NCBI GenBank assembly: GCA_017560425.1
Contig: JAFZEX010000002.1
Coordinates: 1-64,000 of the forward strand
Source of the DNA: Alistipes sp.
GTDB lineage: Bacteria; Bacteroidota; Bacteroidia; Bacteroidales; Rikenellaceae
Direction of reading: 5' to 3'
Length of the DNA stretch: 64,000 bases
In this document: piece by piece, positions 1-8,840 of the stretch
Position numbering within the stretch: position 1 is the first letter of the stretch
Layout: each line of letters starts with the position of its first letter
Notes under the pieces: generated by a model
What the model saw: the letters and a program-made list of their open reading frames with translations, nothing else
What the model was told of the DNA's origin: nothing
Database searches by the model: none
Program-made: the position numbers and the translations under genes

Positions 1-71
1 CAGTCCCGGCTGAACAATCAAATATTATTTTTTCTCTTTTAGTTTCCGATAAAGCTGAACAGCTCGCAATA

Positions 72-101
72 CAAAGATACAAACTTTTCTATATAAAACA
101 A
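72..101 (-). promoter_or_regulatory. Promoter of a leftward gene beyond the window
   Basis: Read on the minus strand, TTG (99-101) is followed after exactly 19 nt by TATCTTTG (79-72), the Bacteroidetes housekeeping promoter. It points out of the window, so the gene lies left of position 1. Nothing codable is visible in 1-71. Confidence 0.6.
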
Positions 102-104
102 AAA

Positions 105-133
105 CCTGCCTAACAAAAAACTTGTTAGACAGG
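105..133. terminator. Bidirectional terminator-like hairpin
   Basis: CCTGCCTAACA (105-115) pairs with TGTTAGACAGG (123-133), with T-rich flanks on both strands. An almost identical hairpin ends the gene at 43.8 kb. Confidence 0.6.
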
Positions 134-186
134 CTCATTTTTTTATGTCTATCTAAAGATGTGATAGGGTAGATACACAAAAACAG

Positions 187-209
187 GACTGTCCATTGCT
201 GGACAGCCC
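187..209 (-). terminator. dnaA terminator
   Basis: GGACTGTCCA (187-196) and TGGACAGCCC (200-209) form a 10-bp stem with a 3-4 nt loop, followed on the minus strand by TGTTTTTG. It lies about 30 nt past the dnaA stop. Confidence 0.7.
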
Positions 210-237
210 CATCGAATATGAAGTTTTAAAGGTCTTC

Positions 238-1638
238 TTAGTTTTTGTTGAGAATGATGCGGTCGATCTCCTCGATCTGCGCCTTGAATGTCTTGTCGAT
301 ATCCATCGTATCGGCAACAGCCTTGCAGCTGTGGAGCACCGTAGCGTGGTTACGACCACCGATTGACGAGCCGATAACCGTGAGAGGAGCCTTGGTGTGC
401 TGCTTAGCCATGTACATTGCCACCTGGCGAGCCTGAGCCACATCACGTGTGCGCTTTGCCGAGTTGAAGGTGTCGAGGTCGATGTTGTAGTACTCGCACA
501 CCACGTTCACGATATGCTCGATGGTAATCTCACGCTGGGTGAGCTTCACGTATACCTTCAAGATGTCCTTAGCAAGCGAGATTGTAATCTTGCGGTTGAG
601 GAACGAGGCGTTAGCCACGAGCGACGATAGTGCACCCTCAATCTCACGCACGTTTGCCGAGATGTTCTCAGCAAGGTAGTTTACAACCTCCTCAGGGATG
701 TTGGCACCCATGCGCTTAGCCTTGGCACGGATAATCTTTACCTTGGTCTCGTAGTCGGGCACACTGAGGTATGCCGACAAGCCCCACTTAAAGCGGGTGA
801 GCAGGCGCTGCTCGATATCCTTGAGCTCCACAGGTGGCTTATCCGACGTGAGGATAAGCTGCTTGCCGCCGAGGTGAAGGTGGTTGAAGATATTGAAGAA
901 GGCATTCTGAGTACCTGTCTTGCCCGTGAGCTCCTGGATGTCGTCGATGATAAGCACATCGACCATCTGGTAGAACTGGATAAAGTCGGTAATCTCGCCA
1001 TTCTTGTATGCTGTCTGGAACTGCGCCTGGAACTTGTTCATAGATACGTAGAGTACCTGAAGCTCGGGGTGGCGCTGACGCACCTCATGACCGATAGCCT
1101 GCGCAATATGTGTCTTACCCAAGCCCGAGTCACCATATATATATAATGGGTTGAAGGCGTTGTCTCCGGGGTTTACAGCCACAGCCATACCCGCCGAGCG
1201 TGCCAAGCGGTTGCACTCACCCTCGATATGGTTGTCGAAAGTGTAGTTATGGTTGAGCTGAGGGTCAAACATCATGCGACGAATGCCCGGAATTACAAAA
1301 GGATTTTTTATATTTGCAGTGTCGGTTGGCACAGCATGCTGCGGAAGAGCAGATGCTGCTGTGTCGGTCGTAGGCTTTTGGCTACGAGGAATAGCATAGT
1401 GAATCTTGATGTTAGCACCGTAAAGCTCTGATATGATGGGTAGTAGAATGCCCAAGTATCGCTTCTCGATGTTGGCAACGAAGCTCTCGTTAGGTACACG
1501 CAGACTGAGATTCGCACCATCGAAGTTGATAGGGCGGATAGGCTTGAACCACTTCACGATCTCCTCCTCGGTGATTGCACCACGGAGTCTATCGAGGCAG
1601 TCTTGCCATACGTCGTTATATCTTTCGTTCTGCGTCAT
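238..1638 (-). CDS. dnaA: Chromosomal replication initiator DnaA
   Basis: DnaA binds DnaA boxes and melts the origin to start replication. The 466-aa protein shows the usual four domains: an N-terminal protein-interaction domain (about 1-85), a linker, an AAA+ domain with Walker A GDSGLGKTH (169-177) and Walker B VDVLIIDD (226-233), and the C-terminal box-binding helix-turn-helix with the signature GGRNHATVLHS. Length and order are normal. It is transcribed alone, divergent from the phosphohexomutase. A perfect DnaA box sits in its upstream region (1790-1798), which suggests autoregulation or origin function. Its 3' end is closed by the hairpin at 187-209. Confidence 0.97.
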   Translation of the reverse strand: MTQNERYNDVWQDCLDRLRGAITEEEIVKWFKPIRPINFDGANLSLRVPNESFVANIEKRYLGILLPIISELYGANIKIHYAIPRSQKPTTDTAASALPQHAVPTDTANIKNPFVIPGIRRMMFDPQLNHNYTFDNHIEGECNRLARSAGMAVAVNPGDNAFNPLYIYGDSGLGKTHIAQAIGHEVRQRHPELQVLYVSMNKFQAQFQTAYKNGEITDFIQFYQMVDVLIIDDIQELTGKTGTQNAFFNIFNHLHLGGKQLILTSDKPPVELKDIEQRLLTRFKWGLSAYLSVPDYETKVKIIRAKAKRMGANIPEEVVNYLAENISANVREIEGALSSLVANASFLNRKITISLAKDILKVYVKLTQREITIEHIVNVVCEYYNIDLDTFNSAKRTRDVAQARQVAMYMAKQHTKAPLTVIGSSIGGRNHATVLHSCKAVADTMDIDKTFKAQIEEIDRIILNKN

Positions 1639-1789
1639 TTTGTTATTAACACTCTAAAAATTCACTTCCAAATTGGGCGACAACTCCCCTGAAACAGCCC
1701 TATATGCTCTGTTTCAATGTGTTATCTTTTTTGCCTCGTTATTTGGTTATCTCGCACCCACAATTAAGTGCGTTTTGACATTGCAAAGA

Positions 1790-1798
1790 TGTGGATAA
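1790..1798 (-). promoter_or_regulatory. Consensus DnaA box upstream of dnaA
   Basis: The minus strand reads TTATCCACA, a perfect DnaA box, about 150 nt before the dnaA start. A TTTG motif resembling a promoter -7 element (CATCTTTG) lies just downstream of it on the minus strand. Only this one perfect box was found, so autoregulation is easier to support than a full origin. The 345-nt gap 1639-1983 is otherwise very AT-rich and holds no gene. Confidence 0.6.
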
Positions 1799-1919
1799 TT
1801 TTATTAAAATAACATTAAAAAATAGTTGCAAATTCCGAATTATTTACTATGGCTGTCTGGCACGAAATTTTCTGAAAATTTTTAATTAGCTGATAATGTA
1901 TTATATGAAGAATTTTTAG

Positions 1920-1927
1920 TATATTTG
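1920..1927 (+). promoter_or_regulatory. -7 element for the phosphohexomutase gene
   Basis: TATATTTG matches TAnnTTTG and lies 56 nt before the start codon at 1984. No clear TTG is present 19-20 nt upstream. Confidence 0.45.
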
Positions 1928-1983
1928 CATATTAGATTTTTAGTAGACACAAGAAATAAACTATAAATAAAAATAATATTACT

Positions 1984-3729
1984 ATGGCAGACGTATTGGA
2001 TAAGCAGGTGCTTGCAAAGGCTCAAGCATGGCTTGATGGCGACTATGACGAGGCTACTAAGCAGGAGGTCAGAATGTTAATCGAGAACAACCCTAACGAG
2101 CTTGTCGAGAGTTTCTATAAGGATCTTGAGTTTGGCACAGGTGGCTTGCGTGGTATCATGGGTGTGGGTACTAATCGTATGAATATATACACCGTAGGCG
2201 CTGCTACTCAGGGACTTGCAAACTATCTTAAGAAGAATTTTGCGGGCGAGCAGATCAAGGTTGCTATTTCGCACGACAGCCGCAACAACTCACGCATGTT
2301 TGCCGAGCGTGTTGCCGACATCTTCGCATCTAACGGCTTTATCGTCTACCTCTTCGACGCTTTGCGCCCAACGCCTGAGCTCTCTTTTGCTATCCGTGAG
2401 CTCGGTTGCCAGTCGGGTGTTATGGTCACTGCGTCGCACAACCCTAAGGAGTATAACGGCTATAAGGCATATTGGAGCGACGGCTCGCAGGTGACCTCGC
2501 CACACGATGTTAATATCATCGACGAGGTGGCTAAGATCACCCAGACAAGCCAGGTGCTCACAGGCAAGAACCCTGAGAATATCAACATCCTCGGCGAGGA
2601 GTTCGACAAGGTATATCTTGCAGCTATCAAAGACCTATCGTTGTCGCCTGAGTCGGTGGCTAAGTACAACGACATGAAGATTGTCTACACACCACTCCAT
2701 GGTGCTGGTGTGAAGCTCGTGCCTGAGTCGTTGCGCAACTATGGCTTTAATAATATTATATGTGTAGACGAGCAGATGGTTCTCGACGGCAACTTCCCAA
2801 CTGTCGCATCGCCAAACCCTGAGGAGCGCAAGACTATGGCCATGGCCATCGAGCGTGCCGAGAAGGAGGGTGCCGACTTCGCTATGGCTACCGACCCTGA
2901 TGCCGACCGTCTTGGTGTCGCCTTGCGCACAGGCAAGGGCGACTACGTGTTGCTCAACGGCAACCAGACCCTCGTGCTGTTGATGTGCTACCAGCTCACT
3001 CGCTGGGCAGAGCTTGGTAAGATCACAGGCAAGGAGTTCGTCGTGAAGACCATCGTTACCTCTATGATGCCTGACGCTGTGGCCGAGCACTTCGGCGTTA
3101 AGTGCTACAACTGCCTCACAGGTTTCAAGTATATCGCAAAGATTATTCGTGAGCAGGAGGGTAAGACTAAGTATATCGGCGGTGGCGAGGAGTCGTTCGG
3201 CTACCTCCCTGGCGACTTTGTGCGTGATAAGGATGGCGTTGCTGCCATCACCCTCGTTGCCGAGGCTGCAGCATGGGCACGTGACACTATGGGCATCACC
3301 CTTTATGAGTGGTTGCAGCAGCTATATGTTAAGTATGGCTTCTTCCGCGAGGGCCTCGTGAATGTTGTTCGCAAGGGCAAGGATGGTGCTGCCGAGATCC
3401 AGCAGATGATGGTGGACTACCGCTCTAATCCTCCTAAGTCGTTGCTTGGCTCACCGGTTGTCACTATCTACGACTATAAGACTCTTGAGCAGATCGACGT
3501 GAAGAGTGGCGAGCGCAAGCCTATCGAGGGCATCGACGACAAGAGCAACGTGCTTCAGTGGCTTACCGAGGATGGCACAAAGGTATCGGTACGTCCTTCA
3601 GGCACCGAGCCTAAGATTAAGTTCTACTTTGGCGTGAAGGCTAAGCTCGAGTCTGTTGATAAGTTCGACGAGACGCTCGTTGCACTCGATCAGAAGATTG
3701 AGGATCTTAAGGCAGAGCTCAACTTGTAA
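1984..3729 (+). CDS. Phosphoglucomutase/phosphomannomutase family enzyme
   Basis: A 581-aa alpha-D-phosphohexomutase, interconverting 1- and 6-phosphorylated hexoses (possibly also phosphopentomutase activity, as for related long enzymes). All four family motifs are visible: phosphoserine loop TASHNPKEYNG (149-159, Ser151), metal loop DPDADRLG (304-311), sugar-binding GGEESFG, and C-terminal phosphate-binding RPSGTEPKIKFY. It is monocistronic. A 125-bp palindromic element begins at the base right after its TAA and is its only visible terminator. The exact sugar specificity cannot be read from the sequence. Confidence 0.93.
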   Translation: MADVLDKQVLAKAQAWLDGDYDEATKQEVRMLIENNPNELVESFYKDLEFGTGGLRGIMGVGTNRMNIYTVGAATQGLANYLKKNFAGEQIKVAISHDSRNNSRMFAERVADIFASNGFIVYLFDALRPTPELSFAIRELGCQSGVMVTASHNPKEYNGYKAYWSDGSQVTSPHDVNIIDEVAKITQTSQVLTGKNPENINILGEEFDKVYLAAIKDLSLSPESVAKYNDMKIVYTPLHGAGVKLVPESLRNYGFNNIICVDEQMVLDGNFPTVASPNPEERKTMAMAIERAEKEGADFAMATDPDADRLGVALRTGKGDYVLLNGNQTLVLLMCYQLTRWAELGKITGKEFVVKTIVTSMMPDAVAEHFGVKCYNCLTGFKYIAKIIREQEGKTKYIGGGEESFGYLPGDFVRDKDGVAAITLVAEAAAWARDTMGITLYEWLQQLYVKYGFFREGLVNVVRKGKDGAAEIQQMMVDYRSNPPKSLLGSPVVTIYDYKTLEQIDVKSGERKPIEGIDDKSNVLQWLTEDGTKVSVRPSGTEPKIKFYFGVKAKLESVDKFDETLVALDQKIEDLKAELNL

Positions 3730-3854
3730 TTTGTTGTTATAAGCCGCAATCTGCGGCACATCTGAAAAGTAATCACCCTGGGCTGTACTTCAAAGTACTA
3801 TCCCAGGGTGATTACTTTTCAGATGCACCACATCTCACGGCTTCTGACAACAAA
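3730..3854 (+). repeat. 125-bp palindromic gene-end element, copy A
   Basis: It starts at the first base after the stop codon of the phosphohexomutase. Termini TTTGTTGT (3730-3737) and ACAACAAA (3847-3854) are perfect inverted repeats. Inside, a perfect 24-bp stem (3758-3781 with 3802-3825) closes on a loop with CTGTAC and GTACTAT, shared by all five copies. Stem sequence differs from the other copies but remains paired, as if covarying. It may act as a terminator, a mobile palindrome, or both. Confidence 0.85.
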
Positions 3855-3856
3855 TA

Positions 3857-4380
3857 GTGCGCTTAGTGATGGGGAGTTTTGAGGACCTTGAGACCTTGAG
3901 ACCTTAGGACCATTAAGATGGTTGCGGACAAATGTCCTAAAGGTCCTAATGGTCCTAAAGGTCTTAATCCTCTACCAATTAATAACTGATGATAGCGCCC
4001 TCCCTAAACTCTCTAAACTCCTTAAACTCTCTAAACTCCCTATCTTTGCGCTAATTACAGGGGCAGAAGGGGCAAAAAGGGTCACAAGAGTATTATTACC
4101 CTTTATGACATTTGTGACCTTTATGACCTTTAGGACCTTAGGACTGATAAGAGTATTAAGATGGTTGCGGACAAATGTCCTAATGGTCCTAAAGGTCTTA
4201 AAGGTCTTAATCCTAATGGTCTTAAAGGTCTTTATCGTCTTAATCCTAAATGTCCTAAAGGTCTTATTCCTCTACCAATTAATAACTGATGATAGCGCTC
4301 CTCCCTAAACTCCCTAAACTCCTTAAACTCTCTAAGCTCCCTATCCTTGCGCTAATTCCATCTCTGCGTAAAAAAACTAA
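3857..4380. repeat. Compound 8/9-bp tandem-repeat tracts
   Basis: Two tandem copies of one compound unit, no credible gene. Each has an ACCTTGAG/ACCTTAGG tract, a conserved centre (ACCATTAAGATGGTTGCGG), the opposite-strand tract GTCCTAAAG, a fixed spacer (CTACCAATTAATAACTG), then a CCCTAAACT 9-mer array bounded by GATAGCGC and GCGCTAA. The facing tracts can form long imperfect hairpins. The same unit recurs at 33.4-33.6 kb. Long open frames here are a consequence of the 9-bp periodicity. Confidence 0.85.
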
Positions 4381-4393
4381 ACATTTTTTCTCT

Positions 4394-4428
4394 TTGACAC
4401 AACCTGTCAAAATGGGGTGGTTACTTTG
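4394..4428 (+). promoter_or_regulatory. Palindrome and -7 element before the small zinc-ribbon gene
   Basis: TTGACA and TGTCAA form an inverted repeat with a 5-nt centre (4394-4410), a candidate operator. TTACTTTG (4421-4428) is a one-mismatch -7 element, 24 nt from the TTG, longer than ideal. Start codon at 4469. Confidence 0.4.
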
Positions 4429-4468
4429 CATCGTGAAACAAGTGATAACCGATTAAACCCCTAAGACT

Positions 4469-4678
4469 ATGAGCATAAATTTTACCATTGAGTGTCGCCA
4501 CTGCGGAACACACACCATCGTAGAGAGCTACGCAAGTTGTAGCACCATGCGAAGCCTAAGCGACGAGCGAGAGATACACATCGACACCGAGTGTGCCATA
4601 CGCTGCCCCAACTGCCGCTCACGCCTAAATAGCAGCGAGGCGGAGTTCTTAAGTCAGGTGAAGATGCTAAGGTCATAG
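4469..4678 (+). CDS. Small Cys-rich (zinc-ribbon-like) protein
   Basis: A 69-aa protein not recognised as a named family. It has CRHCG near residue 10 and CPNC near residue 46, two CxxC pairs spaced as in a zinc ribbon, plus extra cysteines between them. There is no signal peptide or membrane segment. It stands alone between the repeat region and the bcp-recA operon, with a palindrome and weak promoter upstream. The start ATG at 4469 was chosen because it precedes the first CxxC by eight residues. Function unknown; a metal-bound nucleic-acid or adaptor protein is possible. Confidence 0.6.
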   Translation: MSINFTIECRHCGTHTIVESYASCSTMRSLSDEREIHIDTECAIRCPNCRSRLNSSEAEFLSQVKMLRS

Positions 4679-4722
4679 TTTTTGCTTATCGTGGCATAGA
4701 TAAAAAGTAAGGGCAATATTCG

Positions 4723-4750
4723 TTGAATTGGGAAAAAATAAGTAACTTTG
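4723..4750 (+). promoter_or_regulatory. Promoter of bcp-recA
   Basis: TTG (4723-4725), 17-nt gap, TAACTTTG (4743-4750). The start codon follows 31 nt later. No LexA-like palindrome was noticed around it. Confidence 0.6.
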
Positions 4751-4781
4751 AGTCATAAATAAATATAAGGAGTTACACGAT

Positions 4782-5249
4782 ATGATAAATATAAAGGTAG
4801 GGGAGCAGCTTCCCCAGTTCAGTTCAACAACAACCCAGGGCGCACCATTTACGCTCGACGACCTAAAGGGCTCGCCCACGGTGCTCTACTTCTATCCCAA
4901 GGACAACACATCGGGCTGCACGCTTGAGGCTAAGAGCCTTCGTGATGGCAGGGAGGAGCTTAAGAGCCGAGGCTACAAAATTGTGGGCGTGAGCCCCGAC
5001 TCGGTGAAGTCGCACCAAAACTTCTGCTCAAAGCACGAGCTTAACTTTACGCTCTTGTCCGATGCCGACCACTCGCTCGCTGAAGCGCTTGGCGTATGGC
5101 AGCTAAAGAGGATGTATGGCAGGGAGTATATGGGCATTGCACGCACCACGTTTTTGCTCGATAGCGATGCACGAGTGACGCACATCATCGAGAAGGTCGA
5201 TACTAAGAATGCGTACGCCCAAATTGTTAAACTATTGGATAATAAATAA
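4782..5249 (+). CDS. bcp: Thioredoxin-dependent peroxiredoxin (Bcp/PrxQ type)
   Basis: Reduces H2O2 and organic hydroperoxides in the cytoplasm. The 155-aa thioredoxin fold carries the peroxidatic cysteine in NTSGCTLEA (Cys46). The resolving cysteine usually found five residues later in Bcp is replaced by Lys51 (Ala50 precedes it). Another cysteine, in the [10 protein letters not shown] segment, could resolve the disulfide, or the enzyme may work as a 1-Cys type. It ends 14 nt before recA, so the two are very likely one transcript, linking oxidant defence with DNA repair. Confidence 0.92.
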   Translation: MINIKVGEQLPQFSSTTTQGAPFTLDDLKGSPTVLYFYPKDNTSGCTLEAKSLRDGREELKSRGYKIVGVSPDSVKSHQNFCSKHELNFTLLSDADHSLAEALGVWQLKRMYGREYMGIARTTFLLDSDARVTHIIEKVDTKNAYAQIVKLLDNK

Positions 5250-5263
5250 ATACGAAATATATT

Positions 5264-6280
5264 ATGGCAGAAAAAGTTCAGGTAAATGCCGACAAGCTCA
5301 AGGTGCTCTCGGCAGTGATGGATAAGATTGAGAAGGATTTTGGTAAGGGCTCGATTATGCGTATGTCGAGCGAGTCGGTGACCGATGTTCCTGTGATTCC
5401 TACAGGCTCCGTAACCCTCGACATGGCACTCGGCGTGGGTGGCTACCCTAAGGGCCGTGTTATCGAGATTTTTGGCCCTGAGTCATCAGGTAAGACCACG
5501 TTGGCGATACACGCCATTGCCGAGGCGCAGAAGGCGGGAGGCATCGCAGCATTTATCGATGCTGAGCACGCCTTCGACAGCTACTATGCTCAGAAGCTCG
5601 GCGTAGACGTGGATAACCTCCTCGTGTCGCAGCCCGACAATGGCGAGCAGGCGTTGGAGATTGCCGACTCGTTGATTCGCTCAAGCGCCATCGACATCAT
5701 CGTCATCGACTCTGTTGCGGCGCTCACGCCAAAGGCCGAGATTGAGGGCGAGATGGGTGACTCGAAGATGGGTCTTCAGGCACGCCTCATGTCGCAGGCG
5801 TTGCGCAAGCTAACCGCATCTATCTCAAAGACAAAGACCGTATGTATCTTCATCAACCAGCTACGTGATAAGATTGGCGTGGTGTATGGCAACCCTGAGA
5901 CCACAACAGGTGGTAATGCCCTTAAGTTCTACGCATCGGTGCGTATCGACATCCGTCGTGCATCGGTAATCAAGGATGGCGAGGAGCAGCTCGGAACACG
6001 CACCAAGGTTAAGGTTGTGAAGAATAAGGTAGCACCTCCATTCAAGAAGGCGGAGTTCGACATCATGTTTGGCGAGGGTATCTCAAAGATTGGCGAGATT
6101 ATCGACCTCGGCGTAGACTACGACATCATTCGTAAGTCGGGCTCATGGTTCTCGTATGGCGACAAGAAGATTGGCCAGGGCCGTGACGCTGTTAAGGAGG
6201 CGTTGCGCAGCGATGCCGCACTACGTGAGGAGATTGAGCTACGTGTGCGTGATGCCATGAACGAGGCTAAGGAGCGTTAA
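5264..6280 (+). CDS. recA: Recombinase RecA
   Basis: Forms the ATP-dependent filament on single-stranded DNA for strand exchange and SOS signalling. The 338-aa sequence has Walker A GPESSGKT (71-78), a Walker B segment [12 protein letters not shown] and the conserved [13 protein letters not shown] region. Full length for the family. It is the second gene after bcp with a 14-nt gap. A hairpin (6304-6345) follows the stop. Confidence 0.98.
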   Translation: MAEKVQVNADKLKVLSAVMDKIEKDFGKGSIMRMSSESVTDVPVIPTGSVTLDMALGVGGYPKGRVIEIFGPESSGKTTLAIHAIAEAQKAGGIAAFIDAEHAFDSYYAQKLGVDVDNLLVSQPDNGEQALEIADSLIRSSAIDIIVIDSVAALTPKAEIEGEMGDSKMGLQARLMSQALRKLTASISKTKTVCIFINQLRDKIGVVYGNPETTTGGNALKFYASVRIDIRRASVIKDGEEQLGTRTKVKVVKNKVAPPFKKAEFDIMFGEGISKIGEIIDLGVDYDIIRKSGSWFSYGDKKIGQGRDAVKEALRSDAALREEIELRVRDAMNEAKER

Positions 6281-6303
6281 TAACCCCCATTTAGCACGAA
6301 ATT

Positions 6304-6345
6304 TGCCATTCACGACTATCTGCAAAAGGGTAGTCGTGAATTGGC
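6304..6345 (+). terminator. Hairpin after recA
   Basis: ATTCACGACTA (6308-6318) pairs perfectly with TAGTCGTGAAT (6331-6341), and pairing extends with one bulge to GCC/GGC. No clear T-run follows, so it may be a terminator or an mRNA 3'-end stabiliser. Confidence 0.55.
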
Positions 6346-6350
6346 GTATA

Positions 6351-6482
6351 ATAATAGTGAGAAACGAGAAATTAGTAGTGAGTAATTAGTAACGGGTAGT
6401 CAGTGACTGCGAAAATTATTACTCATTCCTAATTACTAATTACTCATTCATGACTCCTCATTTCTCACATCTAATTACTAAT
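6351..6482. repeat. AATTAGT heptamer tract facing its reverse complement
   Basis: AATTAGT/GAGTAATTAGT units are followed by a centre with GCGAAAATTATTACT and then the reverse-complementary ATTACTAATTACTCATTC units, which allows one long imperfect hairpin. Related copies occur at 26.75 kb and 36.33 kb with nearly the same centre. Confidence 0.75.
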
Positions 6483-6495
6483 TTAATAGGTTTGT

Positions 6496-8751
6496 ATGGA
6501 ATATACACCCCATGATGAGGCGTTGATTGAGGCTAAGTGGCAGGAGCTCGTTGAGGAGTGCCGCAAGCATAAGATATGCAAGCGTGAGGACGATTGGCAG
6601 TTTGTGCGTCGTGCCTACTTCCTTGCTAAGGAGGCGCACAAGGGTGTGCGTCGCCGCTCGGGCGAGCCATATGTTATCCACCCAATCGAGGTGGCGCTGA
6701 TTGCCGTCAGGGAGATTGGCCTCGGCAAGAAGTCGGTGGTGGCGGCATTGCTCCACGACGTGGTGGAAGATACCGACTACACCGTCGAGGATATAGCACG
6801 CATCTTCACGCCAAAGATAGCCTCGATGGTCGATGGCCTCACGAAGATTGCAGGGGTCTTCAACTCGCAGAACTCCGAGCAGGCGGAGTACTTCCGCAAG
6901 GTGCTGCTCACGCTCTCGGACGATGTACGTGTCATAATCATCAAGATTGCTGACCGCCTGCACAATATGCGTACGTTGGGCGCCATGCCTCTCGACAAGC
7001 AGATAAAGATAACGAGCGAGACGATATATCTCTTTGTGCCCTTGGCTTACCGCCTTGGCCTATACGCCATAAAGTCGGAGCTCGAGGACTTGTGCATGAA
7101 GTATCGCTTCCCCGAGGAGTATGAGGATATTCGTCGCAAGATTGAGGAGACCGAGCCTGAGCGCCAGCAGTATATCGAGCGCTTCATGACACCTATCAAA
7201 GAGGTCTTAGACCGCAACGGCTTCCAATACGAGATGAAGGCTCGTGTGAAGAGCATCTACTCGATATGGAACAAGATGCGTCGCAAGGAGATACCCTTCG
7301 AGGAGGTTTACGACCTCTTCGCCATACGCATTGTGTTTAAGGCGTTGCCATTCCCCTCGGAGAAGACGCAGTGCTGGCAGGTATACTCGTGCGTCACGGA
7401 TATATACACGCCTAAGCCCGACCGTCTGCGTGATTGGGTGTCTATCCCCAAGAGCAACGGCTACGAGGCGCTGCACTCCACCGTGATGGGCCCCGATGGC
7501 ATATGGGTCGAGGTGCAGGTGCGCACCGAGCGCATGGACGACATCGCCGAGCGAGGCTTTGCAGCACATTGGAAGTATAAGCACGCCTCGATTACGCAGG
7601 AGGAGGATGGCTTGGATAAGTGGCTGCGCAAGGTGCGTGAGGCGCTTAGTGGCAACACCGAGAATGCCCACGAGTTCTTGGATAACTTCAAGCTCTCGTT
7701 GTATAAGACCGACGTTGTGGTCTTCACGCCTAAGGGCGAGCCACAGACCCTGCCTTATGGCGCTACGGTGCTCGACTTTGCCTACGAGATTCATACCAAG
7801 ATTGGCAACCACGCCATAGGTGCGAAGATCAACCACCGCATAGCCCCTGTCTCGGCACGCCTAAATAGTGGCGACCAGATTGAGGTTATCACAGCCGAGA
7901 ATGCTCACCCTAAGGCCGAATGGCTCGACATGGTTGTTACGAGCAAGGCCCGTCAGGCAATTTCCGACTTTCTGAAGGGCGAACGACAGAATAACATAGA
8001 GTACGGAATGCAGCTGCTCACGGAGCGTCTTGCCGAGCATAATGTGATGCTCAGCGGACGTGTTTTGCGTAAGCTTATGCCGGCGTACAACTGCCTAAAT
8101 AAGGATGAGCTATATAGCAAGATTGGCGCAGGAATTATCCAACTCGATAACCTCGAAAAGCTGCTTAAGGAGAATACCTCACGCAAGATTTTGAAGTTCT
8201 GGAAGCTCCTTATCCCGGGTGTTAGCAACGCCGAGGAGAGCGATGATATCGATCTCGACGACGAGGCTCTATCGCTCGAGGAGCAGGCAGTCGAGGACTT
8301 GGCAGACCACCACTCCGAGGAGTCGGAGTTTATGATTGCCGAGTGTTGCGAGCCAATCCCTGGTGACAATGTTGTCGGCTTCCGTGATCCTAAGACGGGG
8401 CGTATCGTCGTGCATAAGTCGTCGTGCGACACGCTCATTCGTCTTGCTGCGCAGCATGGCGAGAATATCCTTCGTGACGAGATTCGTTGGTCGCAGCATA
8501 AGGCGGTGTCGTACCTCGTTACGTTGGAGCTCTACGGCATCGACCGTCCAGGCATCTTGCTCGATTTAACAAAACTTGTCACAACCTACTTTAGCATAAA
8601 TATGCGAGCAATATCACTCCAGTCGCACGACGGCATCTTCGAGGGTAAGCTCAGCTTGTATGTCACCGACATCGACAGTCTTAACCGCCTGTTGGAGGAT
8701 ATGCGCAAGATCAAGGGAGTGGAGCAGGTGCGCCGTTTGCAGAATACTTAG
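6496..8751 (+). CDS. Bifunctional (p)ppGpp synthetase/hydrolase (Rel/SpoT family)
   Basis: Makes and degrades the stringent-response alarmone. In order, the 751-aa protein shows an HD hydrolase domain with intact HDVVED (87-92), a synthetase domain (about 240-350, with SIPKSNGYEALHSTV and EVQVRTERMDDIAERGFAAHW), a TGS domain (about 405-465), and a C-terminal ACT domain (about 670-745). Both catalytic domains look functional, so a bifunctional Rel is inferred. It follows a repeat tract; no strong promoter is seen inside that tract. Confidence 0.95.
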   Translation: MEYTPHDEALIEAKWQELVEECRKHKICKREDDWQFVRRAYFLAKEAHKGVRRRSGEPYVIHPIEVALIAVREIGLGKKSVVAALLHDVVEDTDYTVEDIARIFTPKIASMVDGLTKIAGVFNSQNSEQAEYFRKVLLTLSDDVRVIIIKIADRLHNMRTLGAMPLDKQIKITSETIYLFVPLAYRLGLYAIKSELEDLCMKYRFPEEYEDIRRKIEETEPERQQYIERFMTPIKEVLDRNGFQYEMKARVKSIYSIWNKMRRKEIPFEEVYDLFAIRIVFKALPFPSEKTQCWQVYSCVTDIYTPKPDRLRDWVSIPKSNGYEALHSTVMGPDGIWVEVQVRTERMDDIAERGFAAHWKYKHASITQEEDGLDKWLRKVREALSGNTENAHEFLDNFKLSLYKTDVVVFTPKGEPQTLPYGATVLDFAYEIHTKIGNHAIGAKINHRIAPVSARLNSGDQIEVITAENAHPKAEWLDMVVTSKARQAISDFLKGERQNNIEYGMQLLTERLAEHNVMLSGRVLRKLMPAYNCLNKDELYSKIGAGIIQLDNLEKLLKENTSRKILKFWKLLIPGVSNAEESDDIDLDDEALSLEEQAVEDLADHHSEESEFMIAECCEPIPGDNVVGFRDPKTGRIVVHKSSCDTLIRLAAQHGENILRDEIRWSQHKAVSYLVTLELYGIDRPGILLDLTKLVTTYFSINMRAISLQSHDGIFEGKLSLYVTDIDSLNRLLEDMRKIKGVEQVRRLQNT

Positions 8752-8840
8752 CGAGAGTTGGCTCGCTGGTAGGGCAGTTTAGCGCAGAAAAATAGAATAG
8801 GAAAAATATATAAATATTTGACTAAAACTCAAACACGATT

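Noticed and set aside
1639..1983. Full replication origin call
   Set aside because: Only one perfect DnaA box; evidence too thin to annotate as oriC.
2635..3090. Minus-strand open frame inside the phosphohexomutase
   Set aside because: Shadow of a gene with intact catalytic motifs.
3730..3854. Elements as full insertion sequences
   Set aside because: Too short for a transposase; no target duplication was visible; they could only be non-autonomous.
3922..4308. 128-codon open frame in the tandem-repeat region
   Set aside because: Composed only of 9-bp repeat translation (VLMVLKVL), no start context; explained by period nine.
7207..7836. Minus-strand 209-codon frame inside the Rel/SpoT gene
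   Set aside because: Overlaps synthetase and TGS domains fully; no promoter, no family.
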